Source: a virus
IMG/VR virus record: IMGVR_UViG_3300029319_000613
Location: 1 to 21,306 of that record
Length of the DNA: 21,306 nucleotides
Reading direction: 5' to 3' (one strand)
Shown: positions 14,929 to 21,265 of the stretch, piece after piece
Numbering within the stretch: the first letter of the stretch is position 1
Layout of the letters: each line of letters opens with the position of its first letter
Translations under genes and position numbers: made by a program
The notes under the pieces: model-generated
Told to the model about the DNA's origin: nothing
The model's database searches: none
What the model saw: only the letters and a program-made list of their open reading frames with translations

Positions 14929-15059
14929 TTTCTGGCAAGCTCCTCACACGCAGCCTGGATATTATTTAGGCAATGGATTTCGGTAGAGCGTGTCAATGAA
15001 TCCGTGAGCGAGATATATCCGATGCCAAAAATGCAGAGATAGAGAAATAAATGTTTCAT
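14925..15059 (-). CDS. 44-residue single-helix membrane or exported peptide, first gene of the recombination operon
   Basis: A short frame: MKHLFLYLCIFGIGYISLTD, then SLTRSTEIHCLNNIQAACEE and LARK. The hydrophobic N-terminal segment (about 3-18) is a signal anchor or signal peptide; Cys30 and Cys38 could form a disulfide. The frame is supported by an ATGA overlap with the next gene and by a promoter whose -10 is 25 bases upstream of its ATG. A membrane peptide leading an exonuclease/Rad52 operon is unexpected. Spanin, holin-like or inhibitory roles are possible but unproven. Confidence 0.55.
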   Translation of the reverse strand: MKHLFLYLCIFGIGYISLTDSLTRSTEIHCLNNIQAACEELARK

Positions 15060-15084
15060 GGGGTTGGGTTTCAGGGGCTTTCTA

Positions 15085-15112
15085 ATGATAACTAACGGTC
15101 AACAGTTGTCAA
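15085..15112 (-). promoter_or_regulatory. sigma70-type promoter for the recombination operon, with tandem GTTGAC repeat
   Basis: On the minus strand, -35 TTGACA (15112-15107), a 16-base spacer and -10 TATCAT (15090-15085) precede the 44-residue gene. The -35 lies in GTTGACAACTGTTGAC (15113-15098), two GTTGAC units spaced 10 bases apart. The same arrangement occurs at the promoter near 15600, suggesting a shared regulator. Confidence 0.65.
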
Positions 15113-15115
15113 CTT

Positions 15116-15556
15116 TTATGACCACCATCTTTCTGGCCAGCTAAACTCAACACCTAGTTTTTCTAATTTTTCAATTAATCTTCTAGCTGTTGCTGCAACC
15201 TTACCGCCATATTGAGGACTTACTTCATCGCATCTATCCATAGTGCTACCAGAAATACAATCATCTAAAACCATTTTGTCAACTTTGTCTAACTCAGGTA
15301 ATGTCTTGTACTTTTTTAGATGGCTATATAGTTTGTGGCAACTATCCCATACTGCATCTTCTGGGTATACCTCACGTTCATGCTGAACGCCATTTTTATC
15401 TGTTGAATATTCAATAATAATGTCTTTTGTTTTATTGCTATCACCATAAACTTTGATTAGGTAATCTTCATAAAATTGACAAGAACATTCGACAATACAC
15501 TCTTCGGGTCTGTCTGTAATGATCTCAATTTCAAGTCCTGTAAATTTTGTAGTCAT
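15116..15556 (-). CDS. cysteine-rich acidic protein, unknown function
   Basis: A 146-residue acidic protein. An N-terminal cysteine cluster (Cys20, Cys24, Cys26) is followed by a beta-rich segment (DIIIEYSTDKNGVQHEREVY), further cysteines in WDSCHKLY, LDDCISG and MDRCDE, and a helical end KVAATARRLIEKLEKLGVEF with terminal WPERWWS. No catalytic signature is recognised. It has the best promoter of the window directly upstream, and its stop codon lies 3 bases from the -35 of the next promoter, so it is probably a monocistronic, strongly transcribed gene. Such genes are often early phage takeover factors; that is inference. Confidence 0.65.
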   Translation of the reverse strand: MTTKFTGLEIEIITDRPEECIVECSCQFYEDYLIKVYGDSNKTKDIIIEYSTDKNGVQHEREVYPEDAVWDSCHKLYSHLKKYKTLPELDKVDKMVLDDCISGSTMDRCDEVSPQYGGKVAATARRLIEKLEKLGVEFSWPERWWS

Positions 15557-15586
15557 TTAAATTAGGGGGTTGTCTCTATACCTTTA

Positions 15587-15615
15587 ATTATAGTCGAAGT
15601 GTCAACAACTGTCAA
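15587..15615 (-). promoter_or_regulatory. consensus sigma70 promoter with tandem GTTGAC repeat
   Basis: On the minus strand the sequence is a perfect -35 TTGACA (15615-15610), a 17-base spacer and a perfect -10 TATAAT (15592-15587). Two GTTGAC units, at 15616-15611 and 15606-15601, are 10 bases apart, the first overlapping the -35. The -35 also overlaps the stop codon of the VRR-NUC gene. It drives the cysteine-rich gene starting at 15556. Confidence 0.85.
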
Positions 15616-15851
15616 CAAGGTTTCATTACTTTTACATCAAATCCTTTTTCTTTTAATTCCTCAATCCTATATTTCTGGATTTCACTTAACCTTCCCTTTG
15701 GCCCTTTAACCTCAATAAATTTAACCTCATCTGGTTTCATACATACCAAGTCAGGTAAACCAGCTTTGTTGCACATAATTAACTTGATAACTGTCCATCC
15801 TTCTTTCTCGTGCTTGTCGATCAGCTTCTTCTGATATTGAGCCTCTGTCAT
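15612..15851 (-). CDS. VRR-NUC domain nuclease (stand-alone)
   Basis: A 79-residue protein that is essentially one VRR-NUC (PD-(D/E)XK superfamily) domain: Glu3 in MTEAQYQKKL, G31-L-P-D34-L-V, F-I-E47-V-K49-G-P and Gln59 in SEIQKYRIEEL. All expected active-site positions are present. Viral VRR-NUC proteins act on branched or structured DNA, and stand-alone copies are often next to a phage SNF2-like helicase, as here. The start at 15851 is fixed by conserved Glu3, which makes the gene overlap the helicase C-terminal coding region by 101 bases in another frame. Confidence 0.88.
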   Translation of the reverse strand: MTEAQYQKKLIDKHEKEGWTVIKLIMCNKAGLPDLVCMKPDEVKFIEVKGPKGRLSEIQKYRIEELKEKGFDVKVMKPC

Positions 15852-17064
15852 TTCTATAATGCTTGATCGTATAGCTTTCCTTTAATTTAACAACATCAAA
15901 TACTTTTGGCTCGATTCCCTTCTCTGCAAAAATATAATGTATTTTATTCTTTCTATCCCTGCCAAGAAAACTTGCTCTTTCCCTACCCTGCAAATAACTT
16001 AGTGCAGAATAATCTATCCCAAGAAATATGAGATGATCGGCACTGCTTAAATTAACACCCTCACGACAACTTTTGACCTGACCAATAAAAACAGAATTGC
16101 TTACAGCGTTAAATACATCAGGATCATCTGTTGCTCTATCTCCAAAATATTCTCTCAACATTTTGCCTTCTGCAATAAAGCAATATAAAATGGCAATCTT
16201 TCCACTGAAGTTTTCTTTAATATAATCAGCTTTACTTTTATCAAAAATTATTGCCCCATGTCTTTCTGTTATCACATGACCATTATAAATCTGACGTAAC
16301 TTGCTCATTACCTTTGCACCAGTATCTGCAACAACTGATCTTCTTCCAGGGCTGCCAATAACACCATCTTTGATTATCCTCAATGCCAACCTGTATGTTC
16401 TCCTCGACATCTTTACCGTATGCACTTCTTCCTCAACTTCCTGAGTAAAACCAGCTTCCTTTTGGGTCATTTGCACTGTATAAGGTTCAATATCTTTCAA
16501 TATTCTGCTTTGCCTTGCATCTGAATAATCTTTGATAACAATACCAGTTCCTACTCTTTTTTCCTTTACATCCACATAATCACTCGCCCATCTGTAAAAG
16601 TTCTGATAATGACTCCACAAAAAAGGTGTCAAAGACCATTGATGATAAAGTTGGCTAAAGCTTTCAGGGCTTGGTGTTCCACTCATCAAAATGATACTGT
16701 TGTATCTAAGTTTTAAAATATTCAGATATCTCTGCGATGGTTTTGGAAATGCTCCAACACTATGAGCTTCATCAACGATAATCATATTCCAACTTGATCC
16801 TCCGAACTTTTTTAACATTTCAAAGTTAGTGACAGATACTATCTTCTCAAGATTCATCTTTCTTATATCACTCTCAATACTTGGTATTGCTTTTTTCTTA
16901 GTAATTACCAACACTTTTTCAAGTGCCATATTTCTGACAACAGACAACGCCACCATTGTCTTGCCTGTTCTACATTCGCCACTTAAATATGCACATTTTT
17001 TGATCTGACAAAGCTTAGTCAACTTTTTGCTCGCCTTTTTTTGATAGTCTCGTAATTTAACCAT
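15751..17064 (-). CDS. SNF2/DEAH-type superfamily 2 DNA helicase
   Basis: A 437-residue SF2 helicase/translocase. Q-like LRDYQKKA at the start, Walker A GECRTGKT (29-36), DEAH (98-101), motif III SGTPSPES (128-135), a C-terminal RecA-like lobe with YCFIAEGKM and SCREGVNLSSADHLIFLG, and motif VI YLQGRERASFLGRDRKN. This is the usual arrangement of phage SNF2-like helicases that work in replication, recombination or fork restart. The terminal 33 residues overlap the VRR-NUC start region, and the gene pair is a familiar phage unit. The gene diverges from the ribbon-helix-helix gene with 58 bases between start codons. Confidence 0.88.
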   Translation of the reverse strand: MVKLRDYQKKASKKLTKLCQIKKCAYLSGECRTGKTMVALSVVRNMALEKVLVITKKKAIPSIESDIRKMNLEKIVSVTNFEMLKKFGGSSWNMIIVDEAHSVGAFPKPSQRYLNILKLRYNSIILMSGTPSPESFSQLYHQWSLTPFLWSHYQNFYRWASDYVDVKEKRVGTGIVIKDYSDARQSRILKDIEPYTVQMTQKEAGFTQEVEEEVHTVKMSRRTYRLALRIIKDGVIGSPGRRSVVADTGAKVMSKLRQIYNGHVITERHGAIIFDKSKADYIKENFSGKIAILYCFIAEGKMLREYFGDRATDDPDVFNAVSNSVFIGQVKSCREGVNLSSADHLIFLGIDYSALSYLQGRERASFLGRDRKNKIHYIFAEKGIEPKVFDVVKLKESYTIKHYRNDRGSISEEADRQARERRMDSYQVNYVQQSWFT

Positions 17065-17066
17065 TG

Positions 17067-17083
17067 ACCATACTGTATATGGT
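17067..17083. promoter_or_regulatory. palindromic operator between the divergent helicase and RHH genes
   Basis: ACCATA (17067-17072) and TATGGT (17078-17083) form a perfect 6-bp inverted repeat with a 5-base spacer. A plus-strand promoter may overlap it: TTGACC 17064-17069, 16-base spacer, TATCTT 17086-17091. A minus-strand promoter may lie just beyond it (TTGTTT, 16 bases, TAAGAT). A second small repeat, GGTA-TCT-TACC, spans 17084-17094. A regulator bound here could act on both genes. Confidence 0.5.
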
Positions 17084-17122
17084 GGTATCTTACCCTATAG
17101 TTATACATAAACAACCCTAGAT

Positions 17123-17266
17123 ATGGAACAAGAGCAAATTTTAAAAACAATCAATATTCAACTCTCCCAAGGTCAGATAAAATGGCTTGATGATAATAAA
17201 GGTTCTGAATCAAGATCCTGTTTACTTAGATTAATAGTTGCTGAAAAAATGGAGCAGGCTGCATAA
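17123..17266 (+). CDS. small ribbon-helix-helix (CopG/Arc-type) regulator
   Basis: A 47-residue protein matching the minimal ribbon-helix-helix fold: beta strand KTINIQLS (about 8-15), helix A QGQIKWLDDNKG, helix B SESRSCLLRLIVAEKMEQA. It would bind DNA as a dimer through the beta strand. The start at 17123 is the first in-frame ATG after the AT-rich divergent promoter; the gene ends 2 bases before the primase ATG, so the two are probably cotranscribed. The palindrome at 17067-17083 is a natural candidate for its operator, giving autoregulation plus control of the helicase. That link is inferred. Confidence 0.75.
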   Translation: MEQEQILKTINIQLSQGQIKWLDDNKGSESRSCLLRLIVAEKMEQAA

Positions 17267-17268
17267 CA

Positions 17269-19302
17269 ATGGATACAAAAGAAGAATTATTTCGCTTACC
17301 AAAGCACTGGGGTTTTGTTGCCGTCCAAAATAAAAGGCCATATCAAAATGATTGGCAAAATAACCCTCTTACACGTTCACAGTTATTTAAAGAAATTTCC
17401 TCTAAAAGATCAACAGGGATCGGTGTTTGCTGTGGTGTTCCTTCAGGTGGTTTACTTTTTCTCGATCATGATGGGCCATCAGCAGGGAAGATATTGGGTG
17501 AATGGGGTTTTTCTCTCTCCTCATTACCACCATCATGGATGGTCACATCTGGTCGTGTCGGTAGATTCCAAATAATCTATCAAGTTCCAGAAAAGTATTG
17601 GTCAAAGATAAAGACACGAAAATTCCAAACAGGTGTAAAAGATGAGGATGGTTCTGTTGAACAAATAGAGTTGCGATGGAATGGTACGCAATCCATAGTA
17701 TCTGGTAAACATCCAAAAACTGACGGTTACAGATGGATGGATGGTCGTTCACCCTCTGATCTTGAAATAGCAGAAGCTCCTCTCGAAATAATAAAAAAGA
17801 TGATGGAGCCGAAAAAGAAAAAAACACCACAAATTCAAACCCTTAATTCAGACATTGATAAGGCACGATCACTTCTCGAATCAATAAATCCAAATCGTTT
17901 AGATGATTATGATATGTGGCTTAAAATTGGTATGGCTGCTCATTCAGTTGGAGATGATTCTCTCCTTTTTGATTGGGAACAGTTATCACAAAAGAACAGC
18001 AAATATAAATCAGGAGAATGTGAAAAAAAATGGTCATCTTTCAAATCATCAGGTGTTTCTTTAGGTACACTCCAAAAGTTTGCATCAGAAGATGGTTGGA
18101 CTCCACCACCACGCATTTTTCCAACATCAATAGAACCAAAGGAAGAATCAACTCCTGTTCCTCGTAAATTAGAACAACTTACATCACAGGAACTTATAAA
18201 TTTTTTACGCAACCTCAAACAGGAAATTAGATTTAATACCTTCTCTCATTCAATCGAAATGGATGGCAAAGTTATAAAAAATATTGAAATTTTTTATCTT
18301 ACCCTCGCAGAGCTTGGTTACAAAGTGCCAAAAGAAATGGCGGTTGATTGTCTCCTGAAAGTAGCTCATGAAAATGAATATGATCCTGTAAAACTTTATC
18401 TTGATCACTGCTACAACGAAATCCAACCAGCTTACATTGAATCTCTAGCATCAACATATCTGAGGCCACAAGATCAAAGTCTTGCTGAACCGACAATATA
18501 TGACACCATGCTAAAACTCACACTCATAAACGCAGTAAGAAGAGTTTATATGCCAGGTTGTAAGCATGATACCGCCACCGTCTTGCAGGGGTCACAGGGA
18601 ATAAAAAAATCATCATTCTGGCAAACATTGTTCGGCCCCTTTTTCTCAGATGCTCTTGGTGATATTTCTTCAAAAGATGATCTTCTCGTACTTCACCGAT
18701 CATGGGGAATGGAGTGGTCTGAAATTGATGGCATCACATCAAGAAAACACGCAGGGGTGGTAAAGGCATTTTTATCAAGATCAACAGATCTTCTTAGAGT
18801 TCCTTATGGTAAAGCCGTAGAAGAATGGCCAAGGCGTGGCATTATTGTAGGAAGCAGTAACAAAGAATCAGGTTTATTGATAGATGACACTGGTAATAGA
18901 CGCTTTCATGTCATACCCTGTACTGCAAAATCTATTGATCTTGATAGTCTGCAATTAGAACGTGATGCTCTCTGGTCGGCTGCTATTCATGCTTTCAAAA
19001 ACAATGAACCTCATTTTCTTTCATATGAAGAGGAGCATCAGATTGAAAAAGAAAATTTATCTTACATGGTTGATTCTCCCTGGTCATCCGTTATCAGTCA
19101 TTGGTTAAATGATCCGTCAAATTCTGTAAAAGATATTACTATTGAAGTTTTGTTAACAGATGCTATTGAAAAACCTATCGAAAGACAAACAAAAAGTGAC
19201 ATGATGACCGTTAGTCAAATCTTACGCAGTCTCAAATATGATCGAAAAAAGAAAAGAGTGATGGGAACACCTAAATGGGTCTGGTTTCAAAAATCGTCCT
19301 GA
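17269..19302 (+). CDS. primase-polymerase fused to VirE-type replicative helicase
   Basis: A 677-residue replication protein. Residues about 1-175 are a prim-pol (AEP) domain, with catalytic FLDHDG (Asp66, Asp68), SGRVGRFQIIYQVP and SIVSGKHP. Residues about 195-278 form a PriCT-2-like domain (SLLESINPNRLDDYDMWLKI ... KKWSSFKSSGVSLGTLQKFA). Residues about 405-600 are the virulence-associated E (VirE) P-loop NTPase: Walker A-like GSQGIKKSS (441-449), Walker B-like GMEWSEIDG (480-488), VPYGKAVEEWPRRGIIVGSSN and GNRRFHVIP. It combines priming with helicase activity, as in several phage and plasmid replicons. The Walker A has Lys where most VirE proteins have Gly before the catalytic Lys. The repeat-rich region directly downstream may be its origin. 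Confidence 0.9.
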   Translation: MDTKEELFRLPKHWGFVAVQNKRPYQNDWQNNPLTRSQLFKEISSKRSTGIGVCCGVPSGGLLFLDHDGPSAGKILGEWGFSLSSLPPSWMVTSGRVGRFQIIYQVPEKYWSKIKTRKFQTGVKDEDGSVEQIELRWNGTQSIVSGKHPKTDGYRWMDGRSPSDLEIAEAPLEIIKKMMEPKKKKTPQIQTLNSDIDKARSLLESINPNRLDDYDMWLKIGMAAHSVGDDSLLFDWEQLSQKNSKYKSGECEKKWSSFKSSGVSLGTLQKFASEDGWTPPPRIFPTSIEPKEESTPVPRKLEQLTSQELINFLRNLKQEIRFNTFSHSIEMDGKVIKNIEIFYLTLAELGYKVPKEMAVDCLLKVAHENEYDPVKLYLDHCYNEIQPAYIESLASTYLRPQDQSLAEPTIYDTMLKLTLINAVRRVYMPGCKHDTATVLQGSQGIKKSSFWQTLFGPFFSDALGDISSKDDLLVLHRSWGMEWSEIDGITSRKHAGVVKAFLSRSTDLLRVPYGKAVEEWPRRGIIVGSSNKESGLLIDDTGNRRFHVIPCTAKSIDLDSLQLERDALWSAAIHAFKNNEPHFLSYEEEHQIEKENLSYMVDSPWSSVISHWLNDPSNSVKDITIEVLLTDAIEKPIERQTKSDMMTVSQILRSLKYDRKKKRVMGTPKWVWFQKSS

Positions 19303-19501
19303 TGTTCCTTACTGTTCCCTCCCTGTTCCTACCTTCGGGAACGCTCAAAACTCCCTCTATAACTACTATATATATATATGTTCCTTATGTTCCTAGTATA
19401 TTATATATAAATATATTATTAGTAAATATATGGAATATAGGGGATAAATATAACGCAAGGTAAGTTTGGTGCAAAGGTGGGAACATCGGGAACGTGGGAA
19501 C
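19263..19501. repeat. cluster of ten GTTCC/GGAAC repeats around an AT-rich core: candidate replication origin or packaging site
   Basis: TGTTCC occurs at 19303, 19313, 19324, 19379 and 19388. The reverse motif GGGAAC occurs at 19263, 19337, 19479, 19488 and 19496. Neighbouring units are 8-11 bases apart, about one helical turn. Left units mostly point one way and right units the other, flanking a strongly AT-rich stretch (about 19362-19455) with a TA run. GTTCC (19325-19329) and GGAAC (19338-19342) can also form a small hairpin. The region lies between primase and terminase genes and has no convincing ORF. Confidence 0.7.
19362..19455. other. AT-rich tract with TA run, possible DNA-unwinding element
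   Basis: This stretch contains an uninterrupted alternating run (ATATATATATAT within 19367-19379), further TATAT blocks at 19398-19430 and very few G or C bases apart from two GTTCC units. It lies inside the repeat cluster, the expected layout of an unwinding element beside initiator sites, or of a bendable segment in a packaging site. Confidence 0.5.
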
Positions 19502-19509
19502 ACTTGCTC

Positions 19510-19529
19510 AGTCTCAAACGAGTCTCAAA
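19510..19529 (+). repeat. direct repeat AGTCTCAAA x2 upstream of the terminase small subunit gene
   Basis: AGTCTCAAA at 19510-19518 and 19521-19529 are exact direct repeats 11 bases apart, about one helical turn, 47 bases before the gene start. They follow the GGGAAC cluster and could be binding sites for terminase or a regulator. Confidence 0.4.
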
Positions 19530-19575
19530 ATTAATAAATATTCATATTCTCGCTTTTCCGTGTAACATCTAAGTA

Positions 19576-19896
19576 ATGGCTAAAAAAGGTACAAAAATAG
19601 AAACTGTTATCAGGTCACGCAAACTTGGCGAGATCATCGCTAAAGGTGGCCGTAGATCCGATTGCGTTACATATGCTTCCAAAAATTGGGGGGTCAGTTC
19701 TAAAACAGCAGATAAATATTTAGAGATTGCTAGAGCCGAAATGAAAGCAGATTGGGATATGGAAAGACCTGAAATGGTGGCAAATCTTTTAGCGCAAGCT
19801 GCAACATTACAAATGGAAGCAAGAGAAAAAGGTCACTTGCATATTGCTCTTGGTGCAATCAATACAGCAGCTAGACTTGCACAGATTATTTCGTGA
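19576..19896 (+). CDS. terminase small subunit-like HTH protein
   Basis: A 106-residue helical protein. Residues about 26-53 (RRSDCVTYASKNWGVSSKTADKYLEIAR) read as a helix-turn-helix in which GVSSKTADKYL is the recognition helix. The rest is helical (ANLLAQAATLQMEAREKGHL, HIALGAINTAARLAQII), consistent with the oligomerisation region of small terminase subunits. It directly precedes and overlaps the terminase large subunit by 4 bases (GTGA), which is the main support. It would recognise the packaging start site, possibly the repeat cluster just upstream. Confidence 0.78.
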   Translation: MAKKGTKIETVIRSRKLGEIIAKGGRRSDCVTYASKNWGVSSKTADKYLEIARAEMKADWDMERPEMVANLLAQAATLQMEAREKGHLHIALGAINTAARLAQIIS

Positions 19897-21239
19897 GCAT
19901 TTTAGATACAGTTCAACCTGGAAAAGTTTTATATCAAATCGGTGCTTATGATTTGCCGACAGCAGATCAGGCAATAGAACGTATATCACAAGATTTACTT
20001 CCGCATCAAGCAGAGTTCTGCCAAGACATGGATCATAGAAAACTTGCTTTAGTCTGTGGTTTTGGTGCTGGCAAAACTCACGCACTAATTTCAAAATCTT
20101 GCATACTGGCAGCACTGAATGTTGGTCATGTGTCAGCAATTTTTGAACCAACTGCGCCAATGCTTAGAGATATTCTGCAAAGAACGATGAATGAACTGTT
20201 AGATCAATGGCAAATACCTTACAGTTTCAGAGCTTCTCCTTTAGCGGAATATACTTTGGAGTTTGCAGAGGGAACACATACGATCTTGCTTAGAACGATG
20301 CTTACTTATCAACGCTTACGAGGCCAGAATCTTTGTGCAGTGGGATTTGATGAGGCAGATACTATCCCGAAAAGGGAGGCAGAAAGCGCAATGAACATGG
20401 CACTTGCGAGACTTAGATCAGGTAATGTTCAACAGTTTTACGCAACAACAACTCCCGAAGGTCACGGTTGGGCGTTTGAAACATTTGAAAAAAATAAAAA
20501 ATCAGACACAGGATTAATCCAGGCAAGAACAAAAGATAACCCATATTTACCCGACAATTTTATTCAATCTCTTGAGGAAAACTATCCACCACAGTTAATA
20601 AAGGCTTATCTTCTTGGCCAATGGGTCAACCTCACAAGCGGTCAGGTTTATAACAGGTTTTCCAGGGAGCATCATGTCATCAATAAAATACCGTTTGATA
20701 TCAAGATGGAGACTTTACTTTGCGGTATAGATTTCAATGTGATGAACTGCAACTGCGTCATTGGTGTGAGAGATGGTGACAAGCTGGTGATCATTGATGA
20801 AATATCAAAACAAAAAGATACAGATGCGTTGGCACAGGAGATACTTAGACGTTATCCTTCAAACAGAATATTAGTTTACCCTGACGCTAGTGGTTCAGCA
20901 CGTTCAACGATTAACGCATCAAAGACAGACATTGCAATCCTCGAAAGTTACGGCTTCAGTTCAATGGCTCTCAAGAGCAACCCCTTTATCAAAGATAGAG
21001 TTGCAACCGTCAATGCGTTACTACAGAACGGCAAAGGGGAAAGACGTTTGGCGATTCATGCCAGTTGCACTCGTTTGATTGAGTGCCTTGAGTTGCAAAG
21101 TTACGATGAAAAGACAGGAGATCCAGATAAATTGAATGGGTATGATCACCATGTAGATGCGCTTGGTTATCTCTGTTACAGAGAATTTAATTTGCTTTAT
21201 GGTAGGGCAGGCAAGCCAACTGGTATTAGAATATATTAA
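19893..21239 (+). CDS. terminase large subunit (ATPase + nuclease)
   Basis: A 448-residue DNA-packaging motor. ATPase part: Walker A GFGAGKT (56-62), Walker B AVGFDEAD (149-156), coupling motif TTTPEG (185-190). RNase H-like nuclease part: Asp280 in CGIDFNV, Asp331 in VYPDASG, and Asp418/Asp422 in GYDHHVDALGYL. All expected acidic residues are present. It pumps DNA into the prohead and makes the terminal cuts. The start is GTG at 19893, overlapping the small-subunit stop by 4 bases; no earlier in-frame start fits. The order small subunit, large subunit, portal is standard. Confidence 0.95.
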   Translation: MSILDTVQPGKVLYQIGAYDLPTADQAIERISQDLLPHQAEFCQDMDHRKLALVCGFGAGKTHALISKSCILAALNVGHVSAIFEPTAPMLRDILQRTMNELLDQWQIPYSFRASPLAEYTLEFAEGTHTILLRTMLTYQRLRGQNLCAVGFDEADTIPKREAESAMNMALARLRSGNVQQFYATTTPEGHGWAFETFEKNKKSDTGLIQARTKDNPYLPDNFIQSLEENYPPQLIKAYLLGQWVNLTSGQVYNRFSREHHVINKIPFDIKMETLLCGIDFNVMNCNCVIGVRDGDKLVIIDEISKQKDTDALAQEILRRYPSNRILVYPDASGSARSTINASKTDIAILESYGFSSMALKSNPFIKDRVATVNALLQNGKGERRLAIHASCTRLIECLELQSYDEKTGDPDKLNGYDHHVDALGYLCYREFNLLYGRAGKPTGIRIY

Positions 21240-21265
21240 AAGTAATGGTACTATGAGGAAAAACC

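Noticed and set aside
19275-19463. 62-codon plus-strand open frame over the repeat region
   Set aside because: Its composition follows the GTTCC repeats and TA run (Tyr/Ile/Val/Pro-rich); it overlaps the primase end and has no ribosome site.
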